Made by a program: the position numbers and the translations under genes
The notes under the pieces: generated by a model
What the model was told of the DNA's origin: nothing
Seen by the model: only the letters and a program-made list of their open reading frames with translations
Databases searched by the model: none
Assembly: GCA_900549755.1 (NCBI GenBank)
Contig: URPQ01000024.1
Span: forward strand, 1 to 25,145
Origin: an uncultured Oscillospiraceae bacterium
Lineage (GTDB): Bacteria > Bacillota > Clostridia > Oscillospirales > Acutalibacteraceae
DNA length: 25,145 nucleotides
Direction: 5' to 3'
Part shown: positions 8,615 to 15,215 of the stretch, in pieces
How the letters are laid out: each line of letters starts with the position of its first letter
Numbering within the stretch: the stretch's first letter is position 1

Positions 8615-9625
8615 ATGTGCGAAAATAATCAGGCTGACGCTAAAAAACGCGTTCTCAGCTGTATACAGCCGAGCGGACTTTTAACCCTCGGTAATTACCT
8701 CGGTGCGCTTAAAAACTGGGCGGCAATGCAATCGGAATTTGATTGCTTTTTTGCTGTTGCCGATCTGCACGCAATAACCGTGCGGCAGGAGCCCGCAAAG
8801 CTGCGCAGTCAGATATACTCCACATACGCAATGCTGTTAGCCCTCGGAATAGACCCTGAGAAAAACACCGTCTTTATTCAGTCGCAGGTGCCGGAGCACA
8901 CCGCCCTTTCGTGGCTGCTTTCCTGCTATACACAGTTCGGTGAAATGTCAAGAATGACCCAGTTTAAGGATAAGAGCAAAAAGCACCCCGATAATATAAA
9001 CGTAGGGCTTTTCTCATACCCCGTGCTTATGGCGGCGGATATTCTGCTTTACAAGCCCGATTTGGTGCCGGTAGGTGCAGACCAAAAGCAGCACCTTGAA
9101 ATTGCCCGCGATATTGCCATTCGTTTTAACAATATTTACGGTGATGTTTTCACTATACCGGACGGATATATACCCAAAGCGGGTGCAAGGATAAAGTCGC
9201 TGCAGGACCCGGAAAAAAAGATGTCGAAATCGGACGACAATGTAAACGCATGGGTCGCTCTGCTTGATGACCGCGATACGATTATTCGCAAATTCAAACG
9301 CGCCGTTACCGATTCCGGCTCGGAAATTAAAATGTCGGAAGATAAGCCCGGCGTCTCCAACCTTATAACCATTTATTCGGCGGTTACGGGTAAATCTACC
9401 AATGAGGTAGAGCGCGAATTTGAGGGCAGGGGCTACGGCGATTTCAAGCTTGCCGTGGGCGAGGCGGTAGCCGATACCTTAGCACCAATAAAGCAGCGGC
9501 ACGATGAAATAATCGCCGATAAAAAGGAACTTGAGCGTCTTTATAAAGAGGGCGCCGAAAAAGCCGAGCACATTGCCCGCAAGACCTATTTCAAGGCAAT
9601 GAAAAAGGTCGGTTTTGTGCTATGA
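8615..9625 (+). CDS. trpS: tryptophanyl-tRNA synthetase
   Basis: Class I aminoacyl-tRNA synthetase charging tRNA-Trp with tryptophan and ATP. The HIGH-type signature appears as PSGLLTLGNYLGALKNW, with Thr in place of the first His as in bacillar TrpRS. The tryptophan-pocket motif is VGADQKQHLEIARDI. The KMSKS loop is intact as KKMSKSDD. About 336 residues is normal. Start choice: three in-frame ATGs lie at 8594, 8609 and 8615. AAGGCGG (8601-8607) is 7 nt from the ATG at 8615 but 1 nt from the one at 8609 and downstream of the one at 8594, so 8615 is preferred. The stop overlaps the holB start as ATGA, coupling translation. No T-box leader is seen upstream. Confidence 0.94.
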   Translation: MCENNQADAKKRVLSCIQPSGLLTLGNYLGALKNWAAMQSEFDCFFAVADLHAITVRQEPAKLRSQIYSTYAMLLALGIDPEKNTVFIQSQVPEHTALSWLLSCYTQFGEMSRMTQFKDKSKKHPDNINVGLFSYPVLMAADILLYKPDLVPVGADQKQHLEIARDIAIRFNNIYGDVFTIPDGYIPKAGARIKSLQDPEKKMSKSDDNVNAWVALLDDRDTIIRKFKRAVTDSGSEIKMSEDKPGVSNLITIYSAVTGKSTNEVEREFEGRGYGDFKLAVGEAVADTLAPIKQRHDEIIADKKELERLYKEGAEKAEHIARKTYFKAMKKVGFVL

Positions 9626-10545
9626 GCTTTCCGCTTGCAGGAAACGCGAGAATACGCGGCGCACTCACAGACGCTATTGAAAGCGGGCGGCTGCCCCACG
9701 CCATACTTATAGAGGGTGATAAGGGCACAGGCAGGCATACGCTTGCCGCATTTACAGCCCGCGCCGCCGTTTGCGAGGGTGAAAATAAGCCCTGCGGTGA
9801 GTGCCGCGGCTGTCGGCTGGAGCATGCGGGCACACACCCCGATATTTGGACGGTAGCCCCCGAGGACGGCAAAAAGAATATAACCGTGGCGCAAATAAGG
9901 TCGCTGCGGAGCGAGGCGTATGTAAAGCCGCATATGTCAGCCCGCCGCGTTTTTATAATAGATATGGCGGACACTATGAACGAGCAGGCGCAAAACGCGC
10001 TTTTAAAGGTGCTTGAGGAGCCGCCCGGCTCAGTGCTTTTTATTCTTATTGCCGAAAACAAGGCGGCGCTGCTTGATACGGTAATATCCCGCTGCACCGT
10101 GCTATCACTCTCTCCCCCGGAAATTTCCGAGGCGGAAAAATATATGGCGGCAAATACAAATTACACCGCCGAGCAAATAAGCCCCGTGCTTAAAGAAACG
10201 GGCGGAAATATAGGCGCGGCGCTGAACCTGCTTTCGGGCAGCTCGTCGGACGCTGTAAAGGCGGCGGAGGAATTTATAAGGCTTATGCTTTCCTCAGATG
10301 AGCTGGGAATGTTAAAAACGGCTGCAAAATTTGAAAAAAACCGCACCGAGGCTGATGCGTTTTTAAAGGAATTAAAGCTTTGCACTGCGGCGGCGCTTAA
10401 AAAAAATCTTACAAATTCGCTTACCGCGCGTACCTTGTCGGATTTTTATGCCGCGCTCGGCGGTTTTGAGCAAAGCCTTTCAACAAATGTTAATTTAAGT
10501 CTGCTTTTCAGCGCTCTTGTCTGCAAAGCAACCAAAATAAGCTGA
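9622..10545 (+). CDS. holB: DNA polymerase III delta' subunit
   Basis: Clamp-loader subunit that helps place the beta clamp on primed DNA. It is an AAA+ protein of 307 residues. The P-loop is EGDKGTGRHTLA near residues 32-43, with Arg where an active P-loop has Lys. The zinc-finger cysteines are CGECRGC preceded by VCEG. The segment NALLKVLEEPP is the classic clamp-loader signature, followed by the SRC sensor motif in TVISRCTVL. It begins at ATGA overlapping the trpS stop and is 11 nt upstream of ricT. The holB-ricT pairing is conserved in Firmicutes. DnaX was the alternative, but the length and single Zn module favour delta'. Confidence 0.92.
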   Translation: MSFPLAGNARIRGALTDAIESGRLPHAILIEGDKGTGRHTLAAFTARAAVCEGENKPCGECRGCRLEHAGTHPDIWTVAPEDGKKNITVAQIRSLRSEAYVKPHMSARRVFIIDMADTMNEQAQNALLKVLEEPPGSVLFILIAENKAALLDTVISRCTVLSLSPPEISEAEKYMAANTNYTAEQISPVLKETGGNIGAALNLLSGSSSDAVKAAEEFIRLMLSSDELGMLKTAAKFEKNRTEADAFLKELKLCTAAALKKNLTNSLTARTLSDFYAALGGFEQSLSTNVNLSLLFSALVCKATKIS

Positions 10546-10556
10546 CGGAGGAGTAT

Positions 10557-11396
10557 ATGACAGAAATAATATCCGTAAAATTTAAAGAGAACGGTAGGGC
10601 ATATTCATTTGACCCCGCCGGAATTAAAGCCGAACAGGGCGAATATGTTATTGTAGAGACCCAAAACGGCACAGAAATAGGAACAGTGAGCGCCGCTAAC
10701 CACGAGGTAGCAAAGGATGCGATTGTAAAGCCGCTAAAAAAGGTTATTCGCAAGGCAACCGAAAAGGATATGGCACGCAGGGAAGATAACAAAAGAAAAG
10801 AAAAAGAGGCTTTCGGAATTTGCGAGGAGCTTATTCTTGCCCATAAATTAGATATGAAATTGGTCGAGGTAGAGTATTCCTTTGACGCGAATAAGATAGT
10901 ATTTTTCTTCACATCAGACGGCAGGGTGGATTTCCGCGAGCTGGTAAAGGATTTGGCTTCGCGTTTTCATACCCGAATTGAGCTGCGCCAGATAGGTGTG
11001 CGCGACGAGGCAAAAATGCTCGGCGGGCTTGGCATTTGCGGCAGACCCTACTGCTGCAAGCAATTTTTAAATGATTTTCAGCCCGTTTCCATTAAAATGG
11101 CTAAGGAGCAGGGGTTATCGCTTAACCCCACTAAAATTTCCGGCAGCTGCGGCAGGCTTATGTGTTGTCTTAAATATGAGCAGGACGCTTATGAATACCT
11201 TAATTCACTTACCCCGAGCGTCGGCTCAACGGTTAAAACGCCCGAGGGCAACGCCGTTGTTACCGATGTTAATCTTATAACCGGCTATCTCACAGTACGG
11301 CTTTCCGACAGTGATTCGCTGCCGTTTAAAATACACCGCGACGAGGTAAAACCGCTTTCCCGCTTTAAAAAACGCCCAAAACGGGAAGAAGAATAA
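10557..11396 (+). CDS. ricT: PSP1-domain protein RicT (YaaT)
   Basis: Cytoplasmic regulator. In B. subtilis RicT acts with RicA and RicF as an Fe-S-binding complex that promotes RNase Y-dependent mRNA maturation and affects sporulation, competence and biofilm formation. It has 279 residues. The PSP1 core runs over roughly residues 60-150, with the family hallmark GGLGICGRPYCCKQFL and, after a helix, SGSCGRLMCCLKYE, giving the conserved cysteine pairs. The start ATG follows GGAGGAG by about 5 nt. It is the third gene of trpS-holB-ricT, matching the usual holB-ricT order. The charged C-terminal tail (RFKKRPKREEE) is short. RicA and RicF are not encoded in this window. Confidence 0.92.
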   Translation: MTEIISVKFKENGRAYSFDPAGIKAEQGEYVIVETQNGTEIGTVSAANHEVAKDAIVKPLKKVIRKATEKDMARREDNKRKEKEAFGICEELILAHKLDMKLVEVEYSFDANKIVFFFTSDGRVDFRELVKDLASRFHTRIELRQIGVRDEAKMLGGLGICGRPYCCKQFLNDFQPVSIKMAKEQGLSLNPTKISGSCGRLMCCLKYEQDAYEYLNSLTPSVGSTVKTPEGNAVVTDVNLITGYLTVRLSDSDSLPFKIHRDEVKPLSRFKKRPKREEE

Positions 11397-11426
11397 ATAA
11401 TTATACAAATTGGAATAATATTTTAC

Positions 11427-11455
11427 TTGCATTTTGAGTCGAATATTGTTACAAT
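11427..11455 (+). promoter_or_regulatory. ferredoxin gene promoter
   Basis: -35 TTGCAT (11427-11432), 17-nt spacer, -10 TACAAT (11450-11455). It sits between the ricT stop and the ferredoxin gene, giving a leader of about 24 nt. Confidence 0.6.
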
Positions 11456-11485
11456 AAGTAAAAACAGGCTATGGAGGTGTTTTTA

Positions 11486-11656
11486 ATGGCTTATGTTATT
11501 TCCGATTCTTGCATCAGCTGCGGAGCTTGCGCTGCCGGATGTCCCTGCGACGCTATTTCCGAGGGTGCTGAGCATTACGAGATAGACGCTGACAAGTGCT
11601 GCAGCTGCGGAGCTTGCGCTGCCGGATGTCCCGTAGAGGCAATTGCCGAGGACTGA
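11486..11656 (+). CDS. 2[4Fe-4S] clostridial-type ferredoxin
   Basis: Small cytoplasmic electron carrier of 56 residues. Both cluster motifs are complete: C9-x2-C12-x2-C15-x3-C19-P and C38-x2-C41-x2-C44-x3-C48-P. Two additional cysteines, C21 (in CPCDA) and C39 (in KCCSC), are not part of the usual ligand set. Start choice: GGAGGTG (11473-11479) is 6 nt from the ATG at 11486; the upstream in-frame ATG at 11471 overlaps the ribosome site itself. The coding DNA of the two cluster halves contains a perfect 31-bp direct repeat (11515-11545 and 11602-11632). The gene has its own promoter and strong terminator, so it is monocistronic. Its codon choice leans to GCT for Ala more than its neighbours, which suggests high expression. 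Likely partners (PFOR, hydrogenase) are not in the window. Confidence 0.95.
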   Translation: MAYVISDSCISCGACAAGCPCDAISEGAEHYEIDADKCCSCGACAAGCPVEAIAED

Positions 11657-11673
11657 TAAATGTCAGAACATAG

Positions 11674-11709
11674 CGAACGTCTGCTTTTTACGCAGACGTT
11701 CGTTTTTTT
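11674..11709 (+). terminator. Rho-independent terminator of the ferredoxin gene
   Basis: Perfect 11-bp stem CGAACGTCTGC (11674-11684) / GCAGACGTTCG (11692-11702), 7-nt loop, then T7 (11703-11709). The minus strand lacks a comparable T run after the stem, so it acts mainly on plus. Confidence 0.92.
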
Positions 11710-11735
11710 ACCTATTATTTTTATTTATATAATTT

Positions 11736-11936
11736 TCAGTTTGTCGGCGGCTGATTCTGCACCGCATAGACGAAAATAACCGTCAGCCCAATGTATACAG
11801 TAAGGGCAAATGCCGCCAAAATGCACACTGCCATACAGAAAACGCGCAGCTTATTTTTCTGCTTTAAAAGGCGGGCGGAAAGCACTATTCCCAAAATCGC
11901 AAAGACTAAAAGCACTGCTGCAACCCATAGCTCCAT
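11736..11936 (-). CDS. small two-helix membrane protein, unknown function
   Basis: 66 residues. The first hydrophobic segment is about residues 4-22 (WVAAVLLVFAILGIVLSA), followed by a basic loop (RLLKQKNKLR) and a second segment at about 33-58. The loop should face the cytoplasm by the positive-inside rule. A ribosome site GAGGAAG precedes the ATG. It lies 10 nt downstream of a broken ORF (11947-12227) and is probably co-transcribed with it and the lipoprotein gene at 12237. I do not recognise the family. Its coding status rests on the hydrophobic pattern, the ribosome site and operon spacing. Confidence 0.6.
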   Translation of the reverse strand: MELWVAAVLLVFAILGIVLSARLLKQKNKLRVFCMAVCILAAFALTVYIGLTVIFVYAVQNQPPTN

Positions 11937-11946
11937 ATTTTCTTCC

Positions 11947-12227
11947 TCACTCCCCCGCTCTGAAAAGAGCAGTATTTTTTTTAATCATTTCAATAATACG
12001 CCCCATATCCTGCAATGAATTGATGTAATATTTCCGTATTCCGTCAATGTTACTGAAATCAAAGCTTTGCGGTATACCCGCAAACACATACTTTGTGCTA
12101 AGAGCAGCGCTTAATATGCCGCCGCAAAGCGTTATACCGTACAGCTCGCCGGCTGTAGCTGCCGTCAGGACTTTGGGTATCGCTTGGCATGAAAAACATT
12201 GAAGTTGCTTTAATAAATTTTTTTCAT
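11947..12227 (-). pseudogene. frameshifted ORF of about 93 codons, broken in an A7 tract after the start codon
   Basis: The minus strand has a continuous open frame from 12243 down to a TGA at 11947-11949 but no usable start codon near its beginning. Just upstream of the main frame, an ATG at 12227-12225 preceded by AAGGGGAG is followed by seven A (12224-12218). As written it reads MKKIY then stop. One extra A would give MKKNLLKQLQCFSCQAIPKV and run through the whole frame. The product would be soluble and mixed in character, with a segment TKYVFAGIPQSFDFSNIDG and a helical end RIIEMIKKNTALF. I do not recognise the family. It sits between the lipoprotein gene (stop 12237) and the small membrane protein gene (start 11936) on the same strand. 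It may be a recent pseudogene, a slippage-expressed gene or a sequencing indel. Confidence 0.6.
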
Positions 12228-12236
12228 AAGCTCCCC

Positions 12237-12689
12237 TTATTTTTCAGGGCTGCCCATAACAGACGACAGCTCCTCGCTGAAAATATAAGCCTCCTGCTCG
12301 CTGTCCCACAGCCAGGTCATAGCCATGGTATCGCCGTCACTCAGCAAAAACGTCATGGAAACATCGCTGTTTCCATCGCCGTTCATATCGGCAAAATCGG
12401 TGCTTTTGTAAGCCTCCCACGGGTCTTTTACCGCCATAGGATACTTCACATCGGTGAAAACAGTCTGTTCCTTCTTATCATAATAAAACACCGCGTCTTC
12501 TTCGTGCACGCAAATAAGCACATCAGTAACCTTTCCGTCACGGGCAATGCTGCCGCTGTCGCGAACTATTCCGGTTGTGCGCCAGTCGCCGCCCGCAATT
12601 TCACCCTCGGAAACGGCTTTATCCCCGCCGCACCCGGAAAACAAAAGGCACAGTATTACCGAAAGTAAAGCAATAATAATTTTTTTCAA
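12237..12689 (-). CDS. small lipoprotein with a Ca-binding-like loop
   Basis: 150 residues. Residues 1-19 are a type II signal peptide (MKKIIIALLSVILCLLFSG) ending in the lipobox FSGC with the lipidated Cys at 20, so the product should be anchored to the outer face of the membrane. The mature part includes an EF-hand-like loop, DMNGDGNSDV, of the kind seen in FG-GAP and VCBS repeats, within a segment resembling repeat proteins that bind calcium. The start codon is TTG (12689-12687), supported by GGGGAGGGG about 6 nt upstream; the next Met is far inside. Two TATAAT-like boxes lie at 12709-12714 and 12719-12724 without a clear -35 at normal spacing. It is the first gene of a small minus-strand group. 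The ligand and function are unknown. Confidence 0.8.
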   Translation of the reverse strand: MKKIIIALLSVILCLLFSGCGGDKAVSEGEIAGGDWRTTGIVRDSGSIARDGKVTDVLICVHEEDAVFYYDKKEQTVFTDVKYPMAVKDPWEAYKSTDFADMNGDGNSDVSMTFLLSDGDTMAMTWLWDSEQEAYIFSEELSSVMGSPEK

Positions 12690-12751
12690 TGTAGACCCCT
12701 CCCCAATTATTATACTATATTATATCGTTATTTTTTTCAAGCTTTTTTATA

Positions 12752-12784
12752 AGAAATCGCCCCGAACAAGCCGGGGCGATTTCT
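12752..12784 (-). terminator. strong hairpin terminator after noc
   Basis: Perfect 13-bp stem AGAAATCGCCCCG (12752-12764) / CGGGGCGATTTCT (12772-12784) with a 7-nt loop. It lies between noc and the lipoprotein gene, both on minus. The T-rich end of the stem (GATTTCTTAT on minus) substitutes for a separate T run. Confidence 0.6.
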
Positions 12785-12811
12785 CGGTTATATGAATTTA
12801 AAAACCGCTCA

Positions 12812-12850
12812 GAGCCGCTCCGCGCAGGGGAGACGCGGAAAGCGCAGCTC
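12812..12850 (-). repeat. GC-rich imperfect palindrome just after the noc stop
   Basis: Pairs GAGC (12812-12815) with GCTC (12847-12850), CGCT with AGCG (12841-12844), and CCGCG (12820-12824) with CGCGG (12834-12838) around a 9-nt loop. It starts 2 nt after the noc stop codon and precedes the stronger hairpin at 12752-12784. It could be an RNA 3'-end structure or a palindromic repeat unit. Confidence 0.45.
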
Positions 12851-12852
12851 AT

Positions 12853-13689
12853 TCAGCAGATTTTTAACTGCTTGCAGCGCTCTGTACTCGGCGCTGATTT
12901 CGGTATACGAACCTTGTACTCAACATATTTATCATTTTCATATTTTTTGGAAACGGCTTCAATTCCGGAATTTTGCAGCGTTGTTATAAGCTTTGAAAGA
13001 CTGTTTGAAAAAAGCCTTACATCGCCTATAGCCGCTTTTCTTACCGGCTCCTCGGGCGTTTCGCACGGCTCGTACTCCGGGTTTAAAAGGTCAAAAATAT
13101 ATTCCTCCGTTTGTTTGGGCGTAAGCTCGTCCGCAATAATACGGTCAAGCGCCTCCTGTCGGCGTTCCTCGGGCAGCCGCAAAAGGGCGCGCGCGTGGCG
13201 CTCGGAAAGCCCCGATGATATTACGCTTGCCTTAATACTGTCGGAAAGCCGTAAAAGCCGCAGCTTGTTTGAAAGGGTTGATTGCGCTATTCCCAGCTTT
13301 GCCGCCGCCTCGGATTGCGAAAATCCGTATTCGGTTATAAGGTGGTTTATTCCCTCAGCCTCCTCAAAGGCGTTAAGGCGGCTTCTTTGCAGGTTTTCTA
13401 TTACCGAGTAAAGTGCGGCGGTTTCTTCATTGGTTTTATGTACCACACACGGCACCCGCCTCAGCCCCGCTTTAAGCGCCGCACGCAGCCTGCGTTCGCC
13501 GGTTATAAGCTCGTAGCCCCCGCCTTGCAGCCGCCGCACTGCCAGCGGTTCAATAATTCCGCTTGCCTGAATACTGTCGGTTAACAGCTTTAGCTCATAT
13601 TCATCAAAGCATCGGCGTGGGCGCGCGGGCGAGGGCTTTATGTCCCGCGGGCGCAGCATTATAAGTTTTTTATCGGAGAGAGTATACAT
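12853..13689 (-). CDS. noc: Noc-like ParB-family nucleoid occlusion protein
   Basis: ParB/Spo0J-fold CTPase, 278 residues. The N-terminal ParB domain shows the nuclease-like core (LLTDSIQASGIIEPLAVRR), the CTP-binding box GERRLRA, and ENLQRSRLNAFEEAEG. A helix-turn-helix follows (FSQSEAAAKLGIAQSTLSNK). Near the C-terminus is a domain, LITTLQNSGIEAVSKKYEND, followed by YKVRIPK, typical of Noc and not of chromosomal ParB. In Firmicutes noc lies beside rsmG, as here, and Noc keeps the division septum away from the nucleoid by binding NBS sites and the membrane. The start ATG has AAGGAGG at 6 nt. Its own promoter is likely at 13720-13747. parA and parB do not follow; a lipoprotein gene does. A generic ParB-like regulator is the alternative. 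Confidence 0.88.
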   Translation of the reverse strand: MYTLSDKKLIMLRPRDIKPSPARPRRCFDEYELKLLTDSIQASGIIEPLAVRRLQGGGYELITGERRLRAALKAGLRRVPCVVHKTNEETAALYSVIENLQRSRLNAFEEAEGINHLITEYGFSQSEAAAKLGIAQSTLSNKLRLLRLSDSIKASVISSGLSERHARALLRLPEERRQEALDRIIADELTPKQTEEYIFDLLNPEYEPCETPEEPVRKAAIGDVRLFSNSLSKLITTLQNSGIEAVSKKYENDKYVEYKVRIPKSAPSTERCKQLKIC

Positions 13690-13719
13690 TTTATTCCTCC
13701 TTTTCCCTTTCTGAGTTTA

Positions 13720-13747
13720 ATTTTATACATTTTTTTGAATTTGTAAA
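13720..13747 (-). promoter_or_regulatory. probable noc promoter
   Basis: Minus strand -35 TTTACA (13747-13742), 16-nt spacer, -10 TAAAAT (13725-13720), giving a leader of about 25 nt before the noc ATG. It lies between the rsmG terminator and noc, so noc is transcribed separately from rsmG. Confidence 0.5.
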
Positions 13748-13783
13748 GAAAAACCGGTCGGGAGAATGTGACGCTTTACAACA

Positions 13784-13811
13784 AAAAAAGCCGCATTAAA
13801 GCGGCTTTTTT
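13784..13811 (-). terminator. terminator overlapping the end of rsmG
   Basis: Minus-strand stem AAAAAAGCCGC (13811-13801) / GCGGCTTTTTT (13794-13784) with a 6-nt loop, followed on minus by a T run. The upstream arm encodes the last residues of RsmG (KKPL) and the stop codon lies in the loop. Confidence 0.88.
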
Positions 13812-14515
13812 GATATCTCGGCTGGTTTTCGCGGGTATTTTGTCGGGGTTTGCGATATTTTTTTTGAAATTATAAAGGCTCTTTGCTCATTACCGGTCAG
13901 GGTTTCGCATATAATAGTAGGTTTATCCGCCCCCAAAAGGCGCACCGCATTAAGGCTGCGGCTCATTTCCTCGGCTGCTGAGGAACCCTTCATAGCAACA
14001 AAACTGCCGCCTTTTTTTACAAGCGGAATGCAATACTCCATAAGTGTTGGCAACGCGGCAACGGCACGCGCACAGGCAATATCATACCTTTCGCGGTGGG
14101 CTGCCGCTTTTCCTGCGTCCTCCGCACGCATATGCACGGTAGAAACACCCTCAAGTCCCAATTCCCCAATTACCTCATTCAAAAACACAAGGCGTTTATT
14201 CAGGCTGTCAAGCAGGGTTACGTTTATATCGGGGCGAACAATTTTAAGCACCATTCCCGGAAAGCCCGCTCCCGTGCCTACGTCAATTATTCGGGCGCCC
14301 TCTTTGGGAGTTATCGCCTTTAAAAAGAGTATGCAGTCATAAAAATGCTTGTAAAGCACATCCTCCGGCGCGGTTATTGCAGTCAGGTTGATTTTTTCAT
14401 TCCAACTGAGCAAAAGATTACCGTATAAATTCAGACGTTCTGCAATTTCGCCATCAATCACCGCGCCGAATTCGGCGCAGCGGTCGGCTATTTTTTCAAT
14501 ATGAAAATCAATCAT
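13796..14515 (-). CDS. rsmG: 16S rRNA (guanine-527 N7)-methyltransferase
   Basis: SAM-dependent enzyme that methylates G527 in the 530 loop of 16S rRNA; loss gives low-level streptomycin resistance in known bacteria. It has 239 residues, family length. It shows the RsmG lead-in LLLSWNEKINLTAIT, the HFYDCILF region, SAM motif I IIDVGTGAGFPGMVLKI, the acidic motif LLDSLNKR, and ARAVAALPTLMEYCIP. Start ATG at 14515-14513 abuts the trmB stop directly (TAA then ATG), so translation is coupled; there is no independent promoter. The C-terminus ends in a basic tail (KYPRKPAEISKKPL) whose codons form the 5' arm of the terminator hairpin. Confidence 0.96.
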   Translation of the reverse strand: MIDFHIEKIADRCAEFGAVIDGEIAERLNLYGNLLLSWNEKINLTAITAPEDVLYKHFYDCILFLKAITPKEGARIIDVGTGAGFPGMVLKIVRPDINVTLLDSLNKRLVFLNEVIGELGLEGVSTVHMRAEDAGKAAAHRERYDIACARAVAALPTLMEYCIPLVKKGGSFVAMKGSSAAEEMSRSLNAVRLLGADKPTIICETLTGNEQRAFIISKKISQTPTKYPRKPAEISKKPL

Positions 14516-15199
14516 TTACAAAACCTCGTCCGGTAAATACGCCTCAAGCCGGTAAATCGGTTGACCGAGAGACGAAAACTTATGCTCATATTCCGTTTCA
14601 ATATTATTTTCAAAATTGCTTGCGTGTAAATCGAGCGATACATTTTTAAGCGCAAAGCCCGCAGCGGTAAGTTCCTCAATAGAAAACTCAAAAAAGTGCA
14701 TATTATCGGTTTTTTGGTGAATTTCGGCACCTGGCAGCATAAGCGTCTTATATATTTTTAAAAAGCGGCGGTGAGTCAGCCTGTGCGTTGCGTATTTATT
14801 TTTAGGAAACGGGCAGCTGAAATTAAGAAATATTTGCCCAATGCTTTGCGGGCGTATATATTTCGGCAGATACTCGGCGCTGCACTTTATAAAGCGGAGA
14901 TTGTGAACTTCGGCATTTTTCGCCGCCTCACACGCGGCAACTATCACGTTAGCGTCCTTTTCAACCGCAATAATATCCGTTTCGGGGTTGCGCTTTGCAT
15001 ATTCTACGGCAAAGCCGCCCTTACCGCAGCCTATTTCAAGAAAATGCGGCGCAGACCTGCCGAACCATTTATCAAAATCAATATATTCGGGATTTTCCGC
15101 CGCATTGTTGAAGTTTCTGTCCTCAAGGTCGCTTATAAAAAGCAGCTCGGATATATTTCCGAGCCTTTCCTCAAGGTGCTTTTTCTTTCTCATTCTCAT
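14516..15199 (-). CDS. trmB: tRNA (guanine-46 N7)-methyltransferase
   Basis: Methylates N7 of G46 in the tRNA variable loop using SAM. 227 residues. SAM motif I is FLEIGCGKGGFAVEYA, and the acidic loop is IIAVEKDANVIVAAC. The C-terminal fingerprint, TEYEHKFSSLGQPIYRLEAY, is diagnostic. The usual DPWPKKRH motif appears as SCPFPKNKYATHRLTH, so the otherwise conserved Asp is Cys and the Trp is Phe. HQKTDNMHFFEFS matches the KTDN motif. The start ATG follows GGTGAG by about 5 nt. It lies 16 nt after the membrane protein gene at 15216 and directly abuts rsmG, within a membrane protein-trmB-rsmG operon. The second in-frame ATG at 15193 is an alternative start. Confidence 0.93.
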   Translation of the reverse strand: MRMRKKKHLEERLGNISELLFISDLEDRNFNNAAENPEYIDFDKWFGRSAPHFLEIGCGKGGFAVEYAKRNPETDIIAVEKDANVIVAACEAAKNAEVHNLRFIKCSAEYLPKYIRPQSIGQIFLNFSCPFPKNKYATHRLTHRRFLKIYKTLMLPGAEIHQKTDNMHFFEFSIEELTAAGFALKNVSLDLHASNFENNIETEYEHKFSSLGQPIYRLEAYLPDEVL

Positions 15200-15215
15200 A
15201 TAAGCTCACCGAAAA

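Noticed and set aside
11471..11485. ATG at 11471 as the ferredoxin start
   Set aside because: It overlaps the GGAGGTG ribosome site that serves the ATG at 11486; the latter gives the normal ferredoxin N-terminus.
12189..12668. Plus-strand open frame of about 159 codons opposite the lipoprotein gene
   Set aside because: Shadow of the minus-strand lipoprotein and the frameshifted ORF; no ribosome site or recognisable domain.
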